Part shown: piece by piece, positions 22,736 to 30,051 of the stretch
How positions within the stretch are numbered: the stretch's first letter is position 1
How the letters are laid out: every line of letters begins with the position of its first letter
Source: Myxococcales bacterium
GTDB taxonomy: Bacteria; Myxococcota_A; Polyangia; Polyangiales; Polyangiaceae
Direction: 5' to 3'
Assembly: GCA_016212965.1 (NCBI GenBank)
Contig: JACRDA010000278.1
Coordinates: 1-35,486, forward strand
DNA length: 35,486 bases
The notes under the pieces: generated by a model
Databases searched by the model: none
Told to the model about the DNA's origin: nothing
Seen by the model: the letters and a program-made list of their open reading frames with translations, nothing else
Program-made: the position numbers and the translations under genes

Positions 22736-24526
22736 GTGCGAGAGACGGCACTCGTGGAGATCCACCCCGGAGACATCGTCGCTGGCAAGTACCGCGTGCG
22801 CGGGGTGCTCGGCCGCTCGCGCGGGCTCTTGCTCGACGCGGCGCACACCGAGTTCGACCAGCGCGTCGCGATCCGCGTCATCTCGCCCCAGCTGTCGGAC
22901 GAGAAGGAGGTGGAGCGCTTCCGGCGCGAGGCGCGCACCCTCGCGAAGCTCGAGAGCGAGCACGTGGCGCGCATCATCGACGTCGGGACGCACACCGACG
23001 GCTCCTTCTTCCTCGTGCGCCAGTTCCTCGACGGGATCGACCTCGGCCAGCACCTGCGCCAGCGCGGGCCGCTGCGCCTCGACGAGGCCGTGCTCTACCT
23101 GCTGCAGGCCGCCGAGGCCGTGCAGGAGACCCACAGCCACAACATCATCCTGCGCGAGCTGTCGCCGCAGCAGCTCTTTCTGACGACGCGCCGCGGTGGC
23201 TCGCCGCTCGTCAAGATCATCGAGTTCGGCACGGCGAAGCTGCTGCGCGATCCGGGCTCGCTGCCCGTGTCGGCGGGCGAGGCGTCGGCGACGACGATGT
23301 TCGGCATGTCGCCGTACTCCTCGCCCGAGCTCGTGCGCCACGCGCGCGTCATCGACCGGCGCACCGACGTGTGGTCGCTCGGAGCCATCTTCTACGAGCT
23401 CCTGACGGCGACTCCGCCCTTCCGCGGTGATCTCGCCGAGCTCATGATGGCCATCACGCGGGCCTCGCCGCGTCCGCTCGCCGAGGTGCGGCCCGATCTG
23501 CCGCCGGAGCTCGGGCAGATCCTCGCCTGGGCCCTCGCCAAGGACCTCGAGGGCCGCTTCGAGAGCGTGTACGCCTTCGCGCACGCGCTCCGGCCCTACG
23601 CGCCGCCCGAGGGACAGGTGCTCATCGACCGCATCGGGCAGCTGGCCCAGACGCCGGCGCGGGTGGACGCGAGCGCGGCGCCGGCCTTCTCGCCGACCTC
23701 GCCGCTCTCGAAGCAGAGCGCGCGCGGTGGCGTCGTGACCGAGCCGACGTACGACTCGAGCCAGGGCATCGGTCGTCCGCCCGCGCCGGGTGCCCAGGGT
23801 GTCGGCGCCGAGGCGCCGGCCGAGAGCCCGATGGAGCGCACGAAGGTCCTCGGCGAGCTCGGCTTCGACGCGATGGCGCCCGGACCCCTGCCAGCAGCCG
23901 CGCCGCTCGCGCCGCCGGGAACGCCACCGCCCGCGCCGGCGCCGGCGTTCGCGCCCGCGGCCCCGTCCTCCATGGCGCCCTCCCTGCCCGGCGGGCGGCT
24001 CGCGGCGCTCGGCGAGCTGCGCGGCGACCCCGACTTCTCGCTGCGCGGCGGGCCCGCGCCGGCCGGTGCGACCGGGGCCTACGCCGCGCAGGAGCGCTCG
24101 GACGCGACCGCGCGGCAGCGCAAGCTCACGATGGCCGTCCTCGGGGTGGCGCTCGTGGTCCTGCCGGTCGTCATCCTCATCCTCGTGTTCGCGCTCGGCT
24201 CGCCCTCCGACGACAAGGCGGCGTCGAGCGCGTCGGCGACGGCGAGCGCGGCCCCGCCGCCGCCCGCGACCACGACGACGACCCCCGCGGCGACGACGAG
24301 CACCGCGACGGCGAGCGTGAGCGGCACCACCATCTCCGTCGAGGTGACGGGCGGCACCTGCGCCCTGACGGTGGACGGCAAGAACGCCGGGAGCGCGAGC
24401 AAGGTGATCGTGAAGATCGGACCCGGCAAGCACACCGTCGTGTGCACGCCCCCGGGGGGCCTGCCGAAGAAGCAGGAGGTCACGGTGAAGACGGGCGAGA
24501 GCGTGCCGGTGAAGTTCGCGCTGTAG
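22736..24526 (+). CDS. Membrane-anchored Ser/Thr pseudokinase with a C-terminal PEGA-like domain
   Basis: A 596-residue protein from GTG 22736 (GTG 22754 also possible). Residues 18-285 have the Hanks-type kinase layout, but key positions are changed: the VAIK lysine is Arg47 (VAIRV), HRD reads LRE (140-142), the following Asn is Gln147 (LSPQQL), and DFG is EFG (164-166). The alphaC Glu (RREA, residue 66), SPE (197-199) and DVWSLG (212-217) remain. The fold is therefore kept while catalysis is probably lost. A Pro/Ala-rich linker follows (about 290-460), then a membrane helix near 464-486 (AVLGVALVVLPVVILILVFA) and an outside domain (about 515-596) of PEGA type (CALTVDGKNAG, GKHTVVCTPPGG). 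It probably binds partners or nucleotides as a scaffold or sensor. It follows the lipoprotein genes on the same strand, about 130 bp away. Confidence 0.85.
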   Translation: MRETALVEIHPGDIVAGKYRVRGVLGRSRGLLLDAAHTEFDQRVAIRVISPQLSDEKEVERFRREARTLAKLESEHVARIIDVGTHTDGSFFLVRQFLDGIDLGQHLRQRGPLRLDEAVLYLLQAAEAVQETHSHNIILRELSPQQLFLTTRRGGSPLVKIIEFGTAKLLRDPGSLPVSAGEASATTMFGMSPYSSPELVRHARVIDRRTDVWSLGAIFYELLTATPPFRGDLAELMMAITRASPRPLAEVRPDLPPELGQILAWALAKDLEGRFESVYAFAHALRPYAPPEGQVLIDRIGQLAQTPARVDASAAPAFSPTSPLSKQSARGGVVTEPTYDSSQGIGRPPAPGAQGVGAEAPAESPMERTKVLGELGFDAMAPGPLPAAAPLAPPGTPPPAPAPAFAPAAPSSMAPSLPGGRLAALGELRGDPDFSLRGGPAPAGATGAYAAQERSDATARQRKLTMAVLGVALVVLPVVILILVFALGSPSDDKAASSASATASAAPPPPATTTTTPAATTSTATASVSGTTISVEVTGGTCALTVDGKNAGSASKVIVKIGPGKHTVVCTPPGGLPKKQEVTVKTGESVPVKFAL

Positions 24527-24550
24527 GCGGGCGCGCGCGTGCCGGTGCCG

Positions 24551-25579
24551 TCAGGGCTCGGGCGTGGCGGCGTCCGAGGGCACTTCGGCCGCGCGCTCGA
24601 GCTCGTCGAGCGTCTTCCTGGCCGCGGCGAGCTCGCGCTCGGTCGCGCGGCGCCGCAGGGCGGCGAGCCCGAGCCAGCGGTCGGCGTCGGGCGCGCGGTC
24701 GAGGTAGCGCGACCACGCGCTCGCGGCGTCCTCGTAGAGGTGCACGCGCTCGAGCGCGTCCACCGCCGTCTGCGCGTGCTGCCAGTAGCCGAGCGCCGCG
24801 TACCAGTGCTCGTCGTAGTCGGGCACGTAGAACCACGTGGGGCCGTGGATGGCCGCGTCGGCCGGGTCGAGCGTCCGGGCGAGCTCGATCTGCTCGAACG
24901 CGGCGGCGAGATCGCCCGTGCGATCGAGCGCGACCGCGAGGCCCCAGTGCGTCGACGTCGCCCTCGACGGGTACGCGTAGACGGGCAGGGTCGCGAGGCT
25001 CGCACGGTAGCCCGCGACGGCGGCGATCATCCGACCTTGGTACATGAGCGCCTCGGCGCGGTTGGCGTAGAGCAAGGCGCGCGTCTCGTCGTGCACCTCG
25101 AGCCGGAGGGCGGCGTCGTAGGCGGTGATCTCGGTGCCGTGGTGGCCGAGGTGCGCCTCGCAGATCGCCAGATCGTGGGCGGCCTCGGCGCGGAGCAGCT
25201 GCGGGGCGCGCGAGCCCGTGACGAAGCGGAAGTGGTCGCACGCGGCCGCGAGCGCGCGCTCGTCCTTCACCGCCTCGTAGAGCTCGGCGAGCACCGCCCC
25301 GTACCTGTGGCGCAGGGCCGGGTCGGAGGACTCGGCGGCGCGCACCCGGTCGAGCACGGCCCGCGCGTCGCGGCCGAGCGCGGCGCGGAGCGAGGCCGGC
25401 GCGCGGTTCTCGCGGCCGGTCCGCAGCTTGTGGAGCAAGGCGTCGACCTCGTCGACGGCCTCGGCGCGCGCGGCGGCGCCGGGGTCGCGGCTCCGCTCCC
25501 ACACGGTCGGCTCGGCCCCGGCGCGGCCCGCGCTCGCCAGGACGACGAGCAGGCTCGCGAGCGCGGCGCCTGCGTTCAC
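24551..25579 (-). CDS. Exported TPR-repeat protein
   Basis: A 342-residue protein on the minus strand. The GTG start at 25579 overlaps the previous gene's stop as GTGA. Residues 1-22 look like a signal peptide (LASLLVVLASAGRAGA-EP). The mature part is helical with TPR-like pairs (RHRYGAVLAELYEAVKDERA, AHDLAICEAHLGHHGTEITA, HWGLAVALDRTGDLAAAFEQ, then HWYAALGYWQHAQTAVDALE). TPR proteins mediate protein contacts, here in the periplasm. Its gene ends 24 bp from the end of the convergent pseudokinase gene. It is probably the last gene of the sigma-factor operon. Specific function unknown. Confidence 0.8.
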   Translation of the reverse strand: MNAGAALASLLVVLASAGRAGAEPTVWERSRDPGAAARAEAVDEVDALLHKLRTGRENRAPASLRAALGRDARAVLDRVRAAESSDPALRHRYGAVLAELYEAVKDERALAAACDHFRFVTGSRAPQLLRAEAAHDLAICEAHLGHHGTEITAYDAALRLEVHDETRALLYANRAEALMYQGRMIAAVAGYRASLATLPVYAYPSRATSTHWGLAVALDRTGDLAAAFEQIELARTLDPADAAIHGPTWFYVPDYDEHWYAALGYWQHAQTAVDALERVHLYEDAASAWSRYLDRAPDADRWLGLAALRRRATERELAAARKTLDELERAAEVPSDAATPEP

Positions 25580-26574
25580 GGCGAGCGTCGCCTCGGCCCG
25601 GGCTCCACGCGGGGTGCGCTCTCGAGCGCGGCCAGCCGCTCGGTCGCGCGCCGGCCCCACGGGCCCTTGCCGAGGGGGGTCGCGAGGAAGCTGCGCCAGG
25701 CGTTCGCCGCGGCGGCACGGTCGCTGCGCTCGGCACCGAGGGCGCGGAGCGCGAAGGCGTCCCCGTCGTCGCCGAGCCACAGGCCCTCGAGGCTGGCGGC
25801 GACGCGCGGGCCACGGGGCAGCTCGTCGAGCACGCTCTCGGCCTGGGCCGGCGGGCCCTGGCGGTCGAGCGCGAGCGCGAGCACGAGCGCGAGCGCGTAC
25901 CGGTGGCCGTGGTGGGGGTCGTGCGCTGCCTCGCGCAGGTAGGCGAGCGCCTCGTCGAGCGGCGCCGCGCTGCTCGGGGCGCCGGCCGTCCCGCCGAGCG
26001 CCATCGCCGTCAGCGCGGCCTCGCCGAGCACGCGCGCGCGCTCCGCGCGGCTCGGCAGGAGCGACGCCCGCGGCACGAGCGTGCGGTACACGGCGAGCGC
26101 CCCGGGGTTGTCGCCGTGCATGCGGCGCACGCGCGCGAGATCGAGCATCGCGAGCGGCTGCTCGACGGCGCGCGGATCGAGCGCGAGCGCGCGTGCGAAG
26201 TGCTCGTGCGCGTCCTTCGCCTCGCCGAGCCGGAGCTCGGCGCGCGCCATCGCGACGAAGGGCGCGGCGCCCCCCGGGATCAGGCGCGAGGCGTCCTCGG
26301 CGGCGCGCAGGGCGGCGCCCGGGTCCTCGACCATGCGGGCGTGGGCGCGCGCGACGAGCCCGCAGTAGCGCGCGAGAAACGGGCTCCGCGCCTGCTGCCA
26401 GATGGTCGCGCCGCCCGCCGCGCCCGCCGGCACGCACTCGCTCGGCCGCCCGGCCGCGGTCGCCGCCGCCGCGAGCTCGTCCGAGCCGAGCGCGGGCCGC
26501 GGCAGGAGCAGGGCCGCGCCGAGGCCGAGCGCGCCGAGCACGAGTGTCGCTGGCAAGCCGGGTCGCCGCCGCAT
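25576..26574 (-). CDS. Exported TPR-repeat protein
   Basis: A 332-residue protein on the minus strand, ATG at 26574. The N-terminus has a twin-arginine-like RRR and a hydrophobic core (TLVLGALGLGAALLLPRPALG), so it is exported or anchored. Helical repeats follow: ARSPFLARYCGLVARAHARM, APFVAMARAELRLGEAKDAH, then HFARALALDPRAVEQPLAML and ALAYLREAAHDPHHGHRYAL. The 4-bp stop/start overlap with the next TPR gene implies coupled translation and probably a common complex. It lies 36 bp downstream of the Spy-like gene, in the same direction. No enzyme motif seen. Confidence 0.8.
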   Translation of the reverse strand: MRRRPGLPATLVLGALGLGAALLLPRPALGSDELAAAATAAGRPSECVPAGAAGGATIWQQARSPFLARYCGLVARAHARMVEDPGAALRAAEDASRLIPGGAAPFVAMARAELRLGEAKDAHEHFARALALDPRAVEQPLAMLDLARVRRMHGDNPGALAVYRTLVPRASLLPSRAERARVLGEAALTAMALGGTAGAPSSAAPLDEALAYLREAAHDPHHGHRYALALVLALALDRQGPPAQAESVLDELPRGPRVAASLEGLWLGDDGDAFALRALGAERSDRAAAANAWRSFLATPLGKGPWGRRATERLAALESAPRVEPGPRRRSP

Positions 26575-26610
26575 GCGGGGAGCCTAGCACGGAGCGGTGG
26601 TGGTCTCTTT

Positions 26611-27066
26611 CTAGGGCGGAGGCGGGCCGCCCGGTGGACCGAAGGGCGGCGGACCCGGGGGCCCACCTCGAGGACCGAAGGGCGGTGGTCCCGGCGGCGG
26701 GCGGTTCGCCTGGATGCGGTCGAGCCGGGCTGCTTGGTCGGGCGTGAGCAGCGCGCGCACCTCGCGCTCGATCTGCTCGTTGATGGCCCGGACCTTCGGG
26801 AAGCTCTCCTCGAGCACGGCCTCGAGCTCGGGTCGGTGGCGCTCGAGGATCGCGCGCACCTCCTCGCGCTGCGCGGCCGAGAGTCCGAGCTCCTCGACCG
26901 GGAGCGGGCCGGGCGGCGGCATCCCGGGTGGGTGCGGCGCGTGGCTCGGGGCCATCCAGCGGCAGAGGCCGATGCCGGTGGCCGTGCCCGCGGCGAAGGT
27001 CGCCGCGAGCAGGACCGCCGTCAGGAGGCGCACGGTGCGGGGGGAGGTCGAATCAGTCGGTGCCAT
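26611..27066 (-). CDS. Spy/CpxP-like periplasmic heavy-metal-resistance family protein
   Basis: A 151-residue protein, ATG at 27066. A membrane segment at about 12-32 (VRLLTAVLLAATFAAGTATG) is followed by a helical periplasmic part containing LGLSAAQREEVRAILERHRP and LLTPDQAARLDRIQ. The LxxxQ spacing and helix length fit the heavy-metal-resistance/Spy-CpxP group. The C-terminus is rich in Gly-Pro-Pro-Phe repeats. Similar proteins sit beside ECF sigma and anti-sigma genes, where they sense metals or envelope stress (compare CnrX). It overlaps the anti-sigma gene by 14 bp, so it is probably the sensing arm of that unit. No clear metal-ligand histidine cluster beyond SHAPH is seen. Confidence 0.75.
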   Translation of the reverse strand: MAPTDSTSPRTVRLLTAVLLAATFAAGTATGIGLCRWMAPSHAPHPPGMPPPGPLPVEELGLSAAQREEVRAILERHRPELEAVLEESFPKVRAINEQIEREVRALLTPDQAARLDRIQANRPPPGPPPFGPRGGPPGPPPFGPPGGPPPP

Positions 27067-27403
27067 GGCTTGCTCCGAGGATGCGCAGGATCTCGGCGGT
27101 GTCGGGCCGCTCGCCCGTCGCGGCCCAGGCGGCGAGGACGAAGGCCGGGTCCTCGCCCGCGGTCGCGGTCGCGCGCTCGGCGCCGGAGGGCGCGCTCGTC
27201 GCGATGGCGACGCCGCCGAGCAGGCCGAGGCACGCCGCGGCCGCGAGCGCCGGTCGCAGCCACACGACGAGCTGGAAGCTCACGGTGAGCCGGCGCCTGC
27301 GCGCCGCGCGCCCGCGCGCCGCCACCGCCTGGACGAGGCGCTCCCAGCGCGGTCCGTCGTGCGTCGGATCGAGCGCGGAGAGATCGATCTTCTCGTCACT
27401 CAT
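27053..27403 (-). CDS. Candidate membrane anti-sigma factor
   Basis: A 116-residue protein, ATG at 27403 with a GGAGG ribosome binding site. It starts MSDEKIDLSALDPTHDGPRW and has a short cytosolic helix, a basic segment (ARGRAARRRRL) and one membrane helix at about 50-70 (LRPALAAAACLGLLGGVAIA), then a short periplasmic end. There is no zinc-binding HxxxCxxC motif. Its position directly after an ECF sigma gene (8-bp overlap) and before a Spy-like sensor, together with the single helix, argues for an anti-sigma factor. The sequence itself shows no diagnostic motif, so the call rests on context. Confidence 0.65.
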   Translation of the reverse strand: MSDEKIDLSALDPTHDGPRWERLVQAVAARGRAARRRRLTVSFQLVVWLRPALAAAACLGLLGGVAIATSAPSGAERATATAGEDPAFVLAAWAATGERPDTAEILRILGASHGTD

Positions 27404-27953
27404 CGTCGCCTCCGGAGGGGCTCTGGCCGTCGATCGCGCGCCGGAGCGCGCGGCGGGCCACGAACAGGTGCTGGCGCGACATCACCTCGGAGATGCCGAG
27501 CACGGCCGCGATCTCGGCGTGGGTCCAGCCCTCGAGGTCGTGGAGCAGCACGACCTCGCGCGGCACGGCGCCGAGGCCCCCGAGCGCCGCGAGCAGCTCG
27601 CCGCGGAGCGCGCCGGCGTCGGGCGGGGCCCCGTCGCCCGGCGCGTCGTTCGGCGCGTCGGCTGCGGGCACGTCGCGGAGCTTGCGGCTCGCGAGCCAGT
27701 TGCGCGCGCGGTTGCGCACGATCTGCAGGAGCCAGGCCGCAAAGCGGGCCGGCTCGCGGCAGCTGTCGAGGTGCTCGAGGGCCTGCACGAAGGCGTCCTG
27801 CGCCACGTCCTCGGCGTCGGCCGGGCGCCCCACGAAGCCGAGCGCCACCGAGTAGGCGGCGCGCAGGTAGGCCCGCGCCAGGGCCTCGAACGCGGCCGCT
27901 TCGCCGCGTTGCGCCCGGGCGACGAGGGTCGCGGTGGCGTCTGTGCCGAGCAC
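27396..27953 (-). CDS. ECF-family RNA polymerase sigma factor
   Basis: A 185-residue sigma-70 family protein of the extracytoplasmic-function type, GTG start at 27953. Region 2 is at about 15-85 (FEALARAYLRAAYSVALGFV, DAEDVAQDAFVQALEHLD, FAAWLLQIVRNRARNWL). Region 4 is at about 125-178 (GAVPREVVLLHDLEGWTHAE, IAAVLGISEVMSRQHLFVAR). A 25-residue acidic linker joins them. It should direct RNA polymerase to promoters for envelope or metal stress and be held inactive by the overlapping membrane protein. The downstream genes are the likely regulon. I could not place an autoregulated promoter in the 84-bp gap before purA's end. Confidence 0.9.
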   Translation of the reverse strand: MLGTDATATLVARAQRGEAAAFEALARAYLRAAYSVALGFVGRPADAEDVAQDAFVQALEHLDSCREPARFAAWLLQIVRNRARNWLASRKLRDVPAADAPNDAPGDGAPPDAGALRGELLAALGGLGAVPREVVLLHDLEGWTHAEIAAVLGISEVMSRQHLFVARRALRRAIDGQSPSGGDDE

Positions 27954-28037
27954 GGGTCGGGTCCGGAGTGACGACAGCCGAGGGGGCCGCCGCGTTAGCG
28001 CGGGCGAGCGCCTTGCCGACCGAGGCGGGCCGCCCGC

Positions 28038-29312
28038 TCAGCCGTACGGGTCGCGGAGCGTGATGGTCTCGTCGCGGTTCGGCCCCACCGAGGCGCAGTA
28101 GATCGGCAGCTCGGTCTCGCGCGCCACGAAGTCGAGGTAGGCGCGCGCCGCCGCCGGCAGGGCCGAGAGCTCGCGGCAGGCGCTCGTCGCCGTGCGCCAG
28201 CCGGGCAGGCGGGCGAAGACCGGCTTGGCCAGGGCCAGCTCGTCGACCGGCAGATCCGCCGTGCGCCCGCTCGGGGTGTCGTAGGCGACGCACACCTCGA
28301 CGTGCTCGAGGTCGTCGAGCACGTCGAGCTTCGTCACGCACAGGCCGTCGAGCCCGTTGACGCGGCGCGCGTAGCGCAGGCCCGGCAGGTCGAGCCAGCC
28401 CGTGCGCCGCGGCCGGCCCGTGACCGAGCCGAACTCGACCCCGCGCTGGCGCAGGTGGTCGCCGGCCGTCCCGAGGAGCTCGGTCGGAAAGGGGCCGTCG
28501 CCGACGCGCGTCGTGTACGCCTTGGTCACGCCGAGCACGCGCCGGATGCGCGTCGGGCCGATGCCCGCGCCCGTGCACGCGCCGCCCGACACGGCCGACG
28601 ACGAGGTCACGAAGGGGTAGGTGCCGTGGTCGAGGTCGAGGAGCGTGCCCTGCGCGCCCTCGCAGAGCACGAGCGCGTCCTTCTGCACGAAGGCGTCGAG
28701 GCGCACGGAGGTGTCGCACACGTGGGGCGCGAGCTCGGCCCACGACTCGGCGAGCGCGGCGAGCACCGGCTCCGGGGCCGGGAGGCGCGCCCCCTCGGCC
28801 TCGACGACGGGCTGCCACGCGGCGAGCGCCGTCTCGAGCACGCGCCGCGCGCGGGCCGGGTCGCGCAGGTCGCCGAGGCGCATGCCGCGGCGCGCGGCCT
28901 TGTCCTCGTAGCAGGGGCCGACGCCGCGCTTGGTCGTGCCGAGCTTGCCCGCGCCCGCCTCGCGCAGGCCGTCGACGAGCACGTGGTGCGGCAGGATGAG
29001 GTGCGCGCGCTCGGAGACGAACAGGCGACCGGCGAGCGGGATGCCGCGCTGGCCGAGCGCACCGATCTCCTCCCGCAGGGTCGCGAGATCGAGCACCATA
29101 CCCTGGCCGAGCAGGCACTCGGTCTCGGTGCGCAGGACGCCGCTCGGCAAGAGGCGCACGACGAGCTTGTCGCCGTGGACGACGAGCGTGTGACCGGCAT
29201 TGGGGCCGCCCGCGTAGCGCACCACCGCGCCCGCGCGCTCCGCGTAGAGGTCGACGATCTTGCCCTTTCCCTCGTCGCCCCACTGCGCCCCGATGACGAT
29301 GATCGCCGGCAT
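28038..29312 (-). CDS. purA: Adenylosuccinate synthetase
   Basis: A 424-residue PurA, which joins IMP and aspartate using GTP to form adenylosuccinate, the first step from IMP to AMP. Visible motifs are the N-terminal IGAQWGDEGKGKIVDL (GTP loop and catalytic Asp), GGPNAGHT with the catalytic His, GTTKRGVGPCYEDKAARRG, then EGAQGTLLDLDHGTYPFVTS and GRPRRTGWLDL. The length fits the family. ATG at 29312. It lies 54 bp downstream of frr in the same direction, so the two may be co-transcribed. All expected catalytic residues are present and nothing is odd. Confidence 0.97.
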   Translation of the reverse strand: MPAIIVIGAQWGDEGKGKIVDLYAERAGAVVRYAGGPNAGHTLVVHGDKLVVRLLPSGVLRTETECLLGQGMVLDLATLREEIGALGQRGIPLAGRLFVSERAHLILPHHVLVDGLREAGAGKLGTTKRGVGPCYEDKAARRGMRLGDLRDPARARRVLETALAAWQPVVEAEGARLPAPEPVLAALAESWAELAPHVCDTSVRLDAFVQKDALVLCEGAQGTLLDLDHGTYPFVTSSSAVSGGACTGAGIGPTRIRRVLGVTKAYTTRVGDGPFPTELLGTAGDHLRQRGVEFGSVTGRPRRTGWLDLPGLRYARRVNGLDGLCVTKLDVLDDLEHVEVCVAYDTPSGRTADLPVDELALAKPVFARLPGWRTATSACRELSALPAAARAYLDFVARETELPIYCASVGPNRDETITLRDPYG

Positions 29313-29366
29313 GTGCTCCTCGCGGTCGGTCGTGCGGCGCTCGGTGTGCGGCGCCGCAGGGAGGTC

Positions 29367-29924
29367 TCAGACCTCCATGATGTCCTTCTCGCGGTCGGCG
29401 ACGAGGCCGTCGACCTTCTTCACCCACTCGGCGATCACGTCCTCGACCTTCTTCGCGCCGCGGTCGGCGTCGTCCTGGCCGACCTCGCCCTCGGCGGCGA
29501 GCTCGTCGAGCAGCTGCAGGCTCTCGCGCCGCAGCTTGCGGATCGCGACCTTGGCGTCCTCGCCGCTCCGCTTCGTGAGCTTGACCATCTCGCGCCGCCG
29601 CTCCTCGGTGAGCGCCGGGATCGGGATGCGGATGAGGTCGCCGTCGACCTGCGGGTTGAGGCCGAGATCGCTGTCGCGGATGGCCCGGTCGATCGCCTGT
29701 CCCTGGCCCTTCTCCCACGGCTTGATCATGAGCAGGCGCGGGTCGGGCGTGCTGACCGTCGCCATCTGCGCGATGGGCGTCAAGACGCCGTAGTAGTCGA
29801 CGCGGATGCGGTCGAGGATGCTCGGGTTGGCCCGCCCCGTGCGCACCTTGCTGAGGTCACGGCGCAGCGCGTCGAGCGCCTTGTCGCAGTTGTCCTTGAG
29901 CTCCTTCAAGACGTCGTCGATCAT
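29367..29924 (-). CDS. frr: Ribosome recycling factor
   Basis: A 185-residue RRF, which with EF-G splits the post-termination ribosome. The sequence runs MIDDVLKELKDNCDKALDAL, LSKVRTGRANPSILDRIRVD, then YYGVLTPIAQMATVSTPDPR and the C-terminal helices KVAIRKLRRESLQLL and DVIAEWVKKVDGLVADREKD. Length and motifs are normal. ATG at 29924 has a GGGAGG ribosome binding site. In many bacteria frr follows pyrH and tsf; here a regulator gene is divergent instead, so the usual order is broken. The 127-bp gap to that gene contains the 14-bp palindrome GGGCGCGCGCGCCC (30008-30021). Confidence 0.96.
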   Translation of the reverse strand: MIDDVLKELKDNCDKALDALRRDLSKVRTGRANPSILDRIRVDYYGVLTPIAQMATVSTPDPRLLMIKPWEKGQGQAIDRAIRDSDLGLNPQVDGDLIRIPIPALTEERRREMVKLTKRSGEDAKVAIRKLRRESLQLLDELAAEGEVGQDDADRGAKKVEDVIAEWVKKVDGLVADREKDIMEV

Positions 29925-30051
29925 GGGGGCCTCCCGTGGGGCGCTGGTGTAGCCGAGTCGGCGTGGGCTTACGTTGTAAAGCCGCGCGCGACAAGTGCGA
30001 GATCTCGGGCGCGCGCGCCCGTGCTTCCGGGTAGATTGGCCGGACGAACGC

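Noticed and set aside
24551..26590. Single 679-residue minus-strand protein covering both TPR genes
   Set aside because: Its first part is a shadow in another frame; the second TPR gene has its own GTGA overlap start and signal peptide.
27400..29718. 772-residue minus-strand frame across frr, purA and the sigma gene
   Set aside because: It is Arg/Gly-rich and out of frame with three clearly recognised genes.
30008..30021. Operator in the frr/regulator gap
   Set aside because: GGGCGCGCGCGCCC is palindromic, but such strings are expected by chance in DNA this GC-rich.
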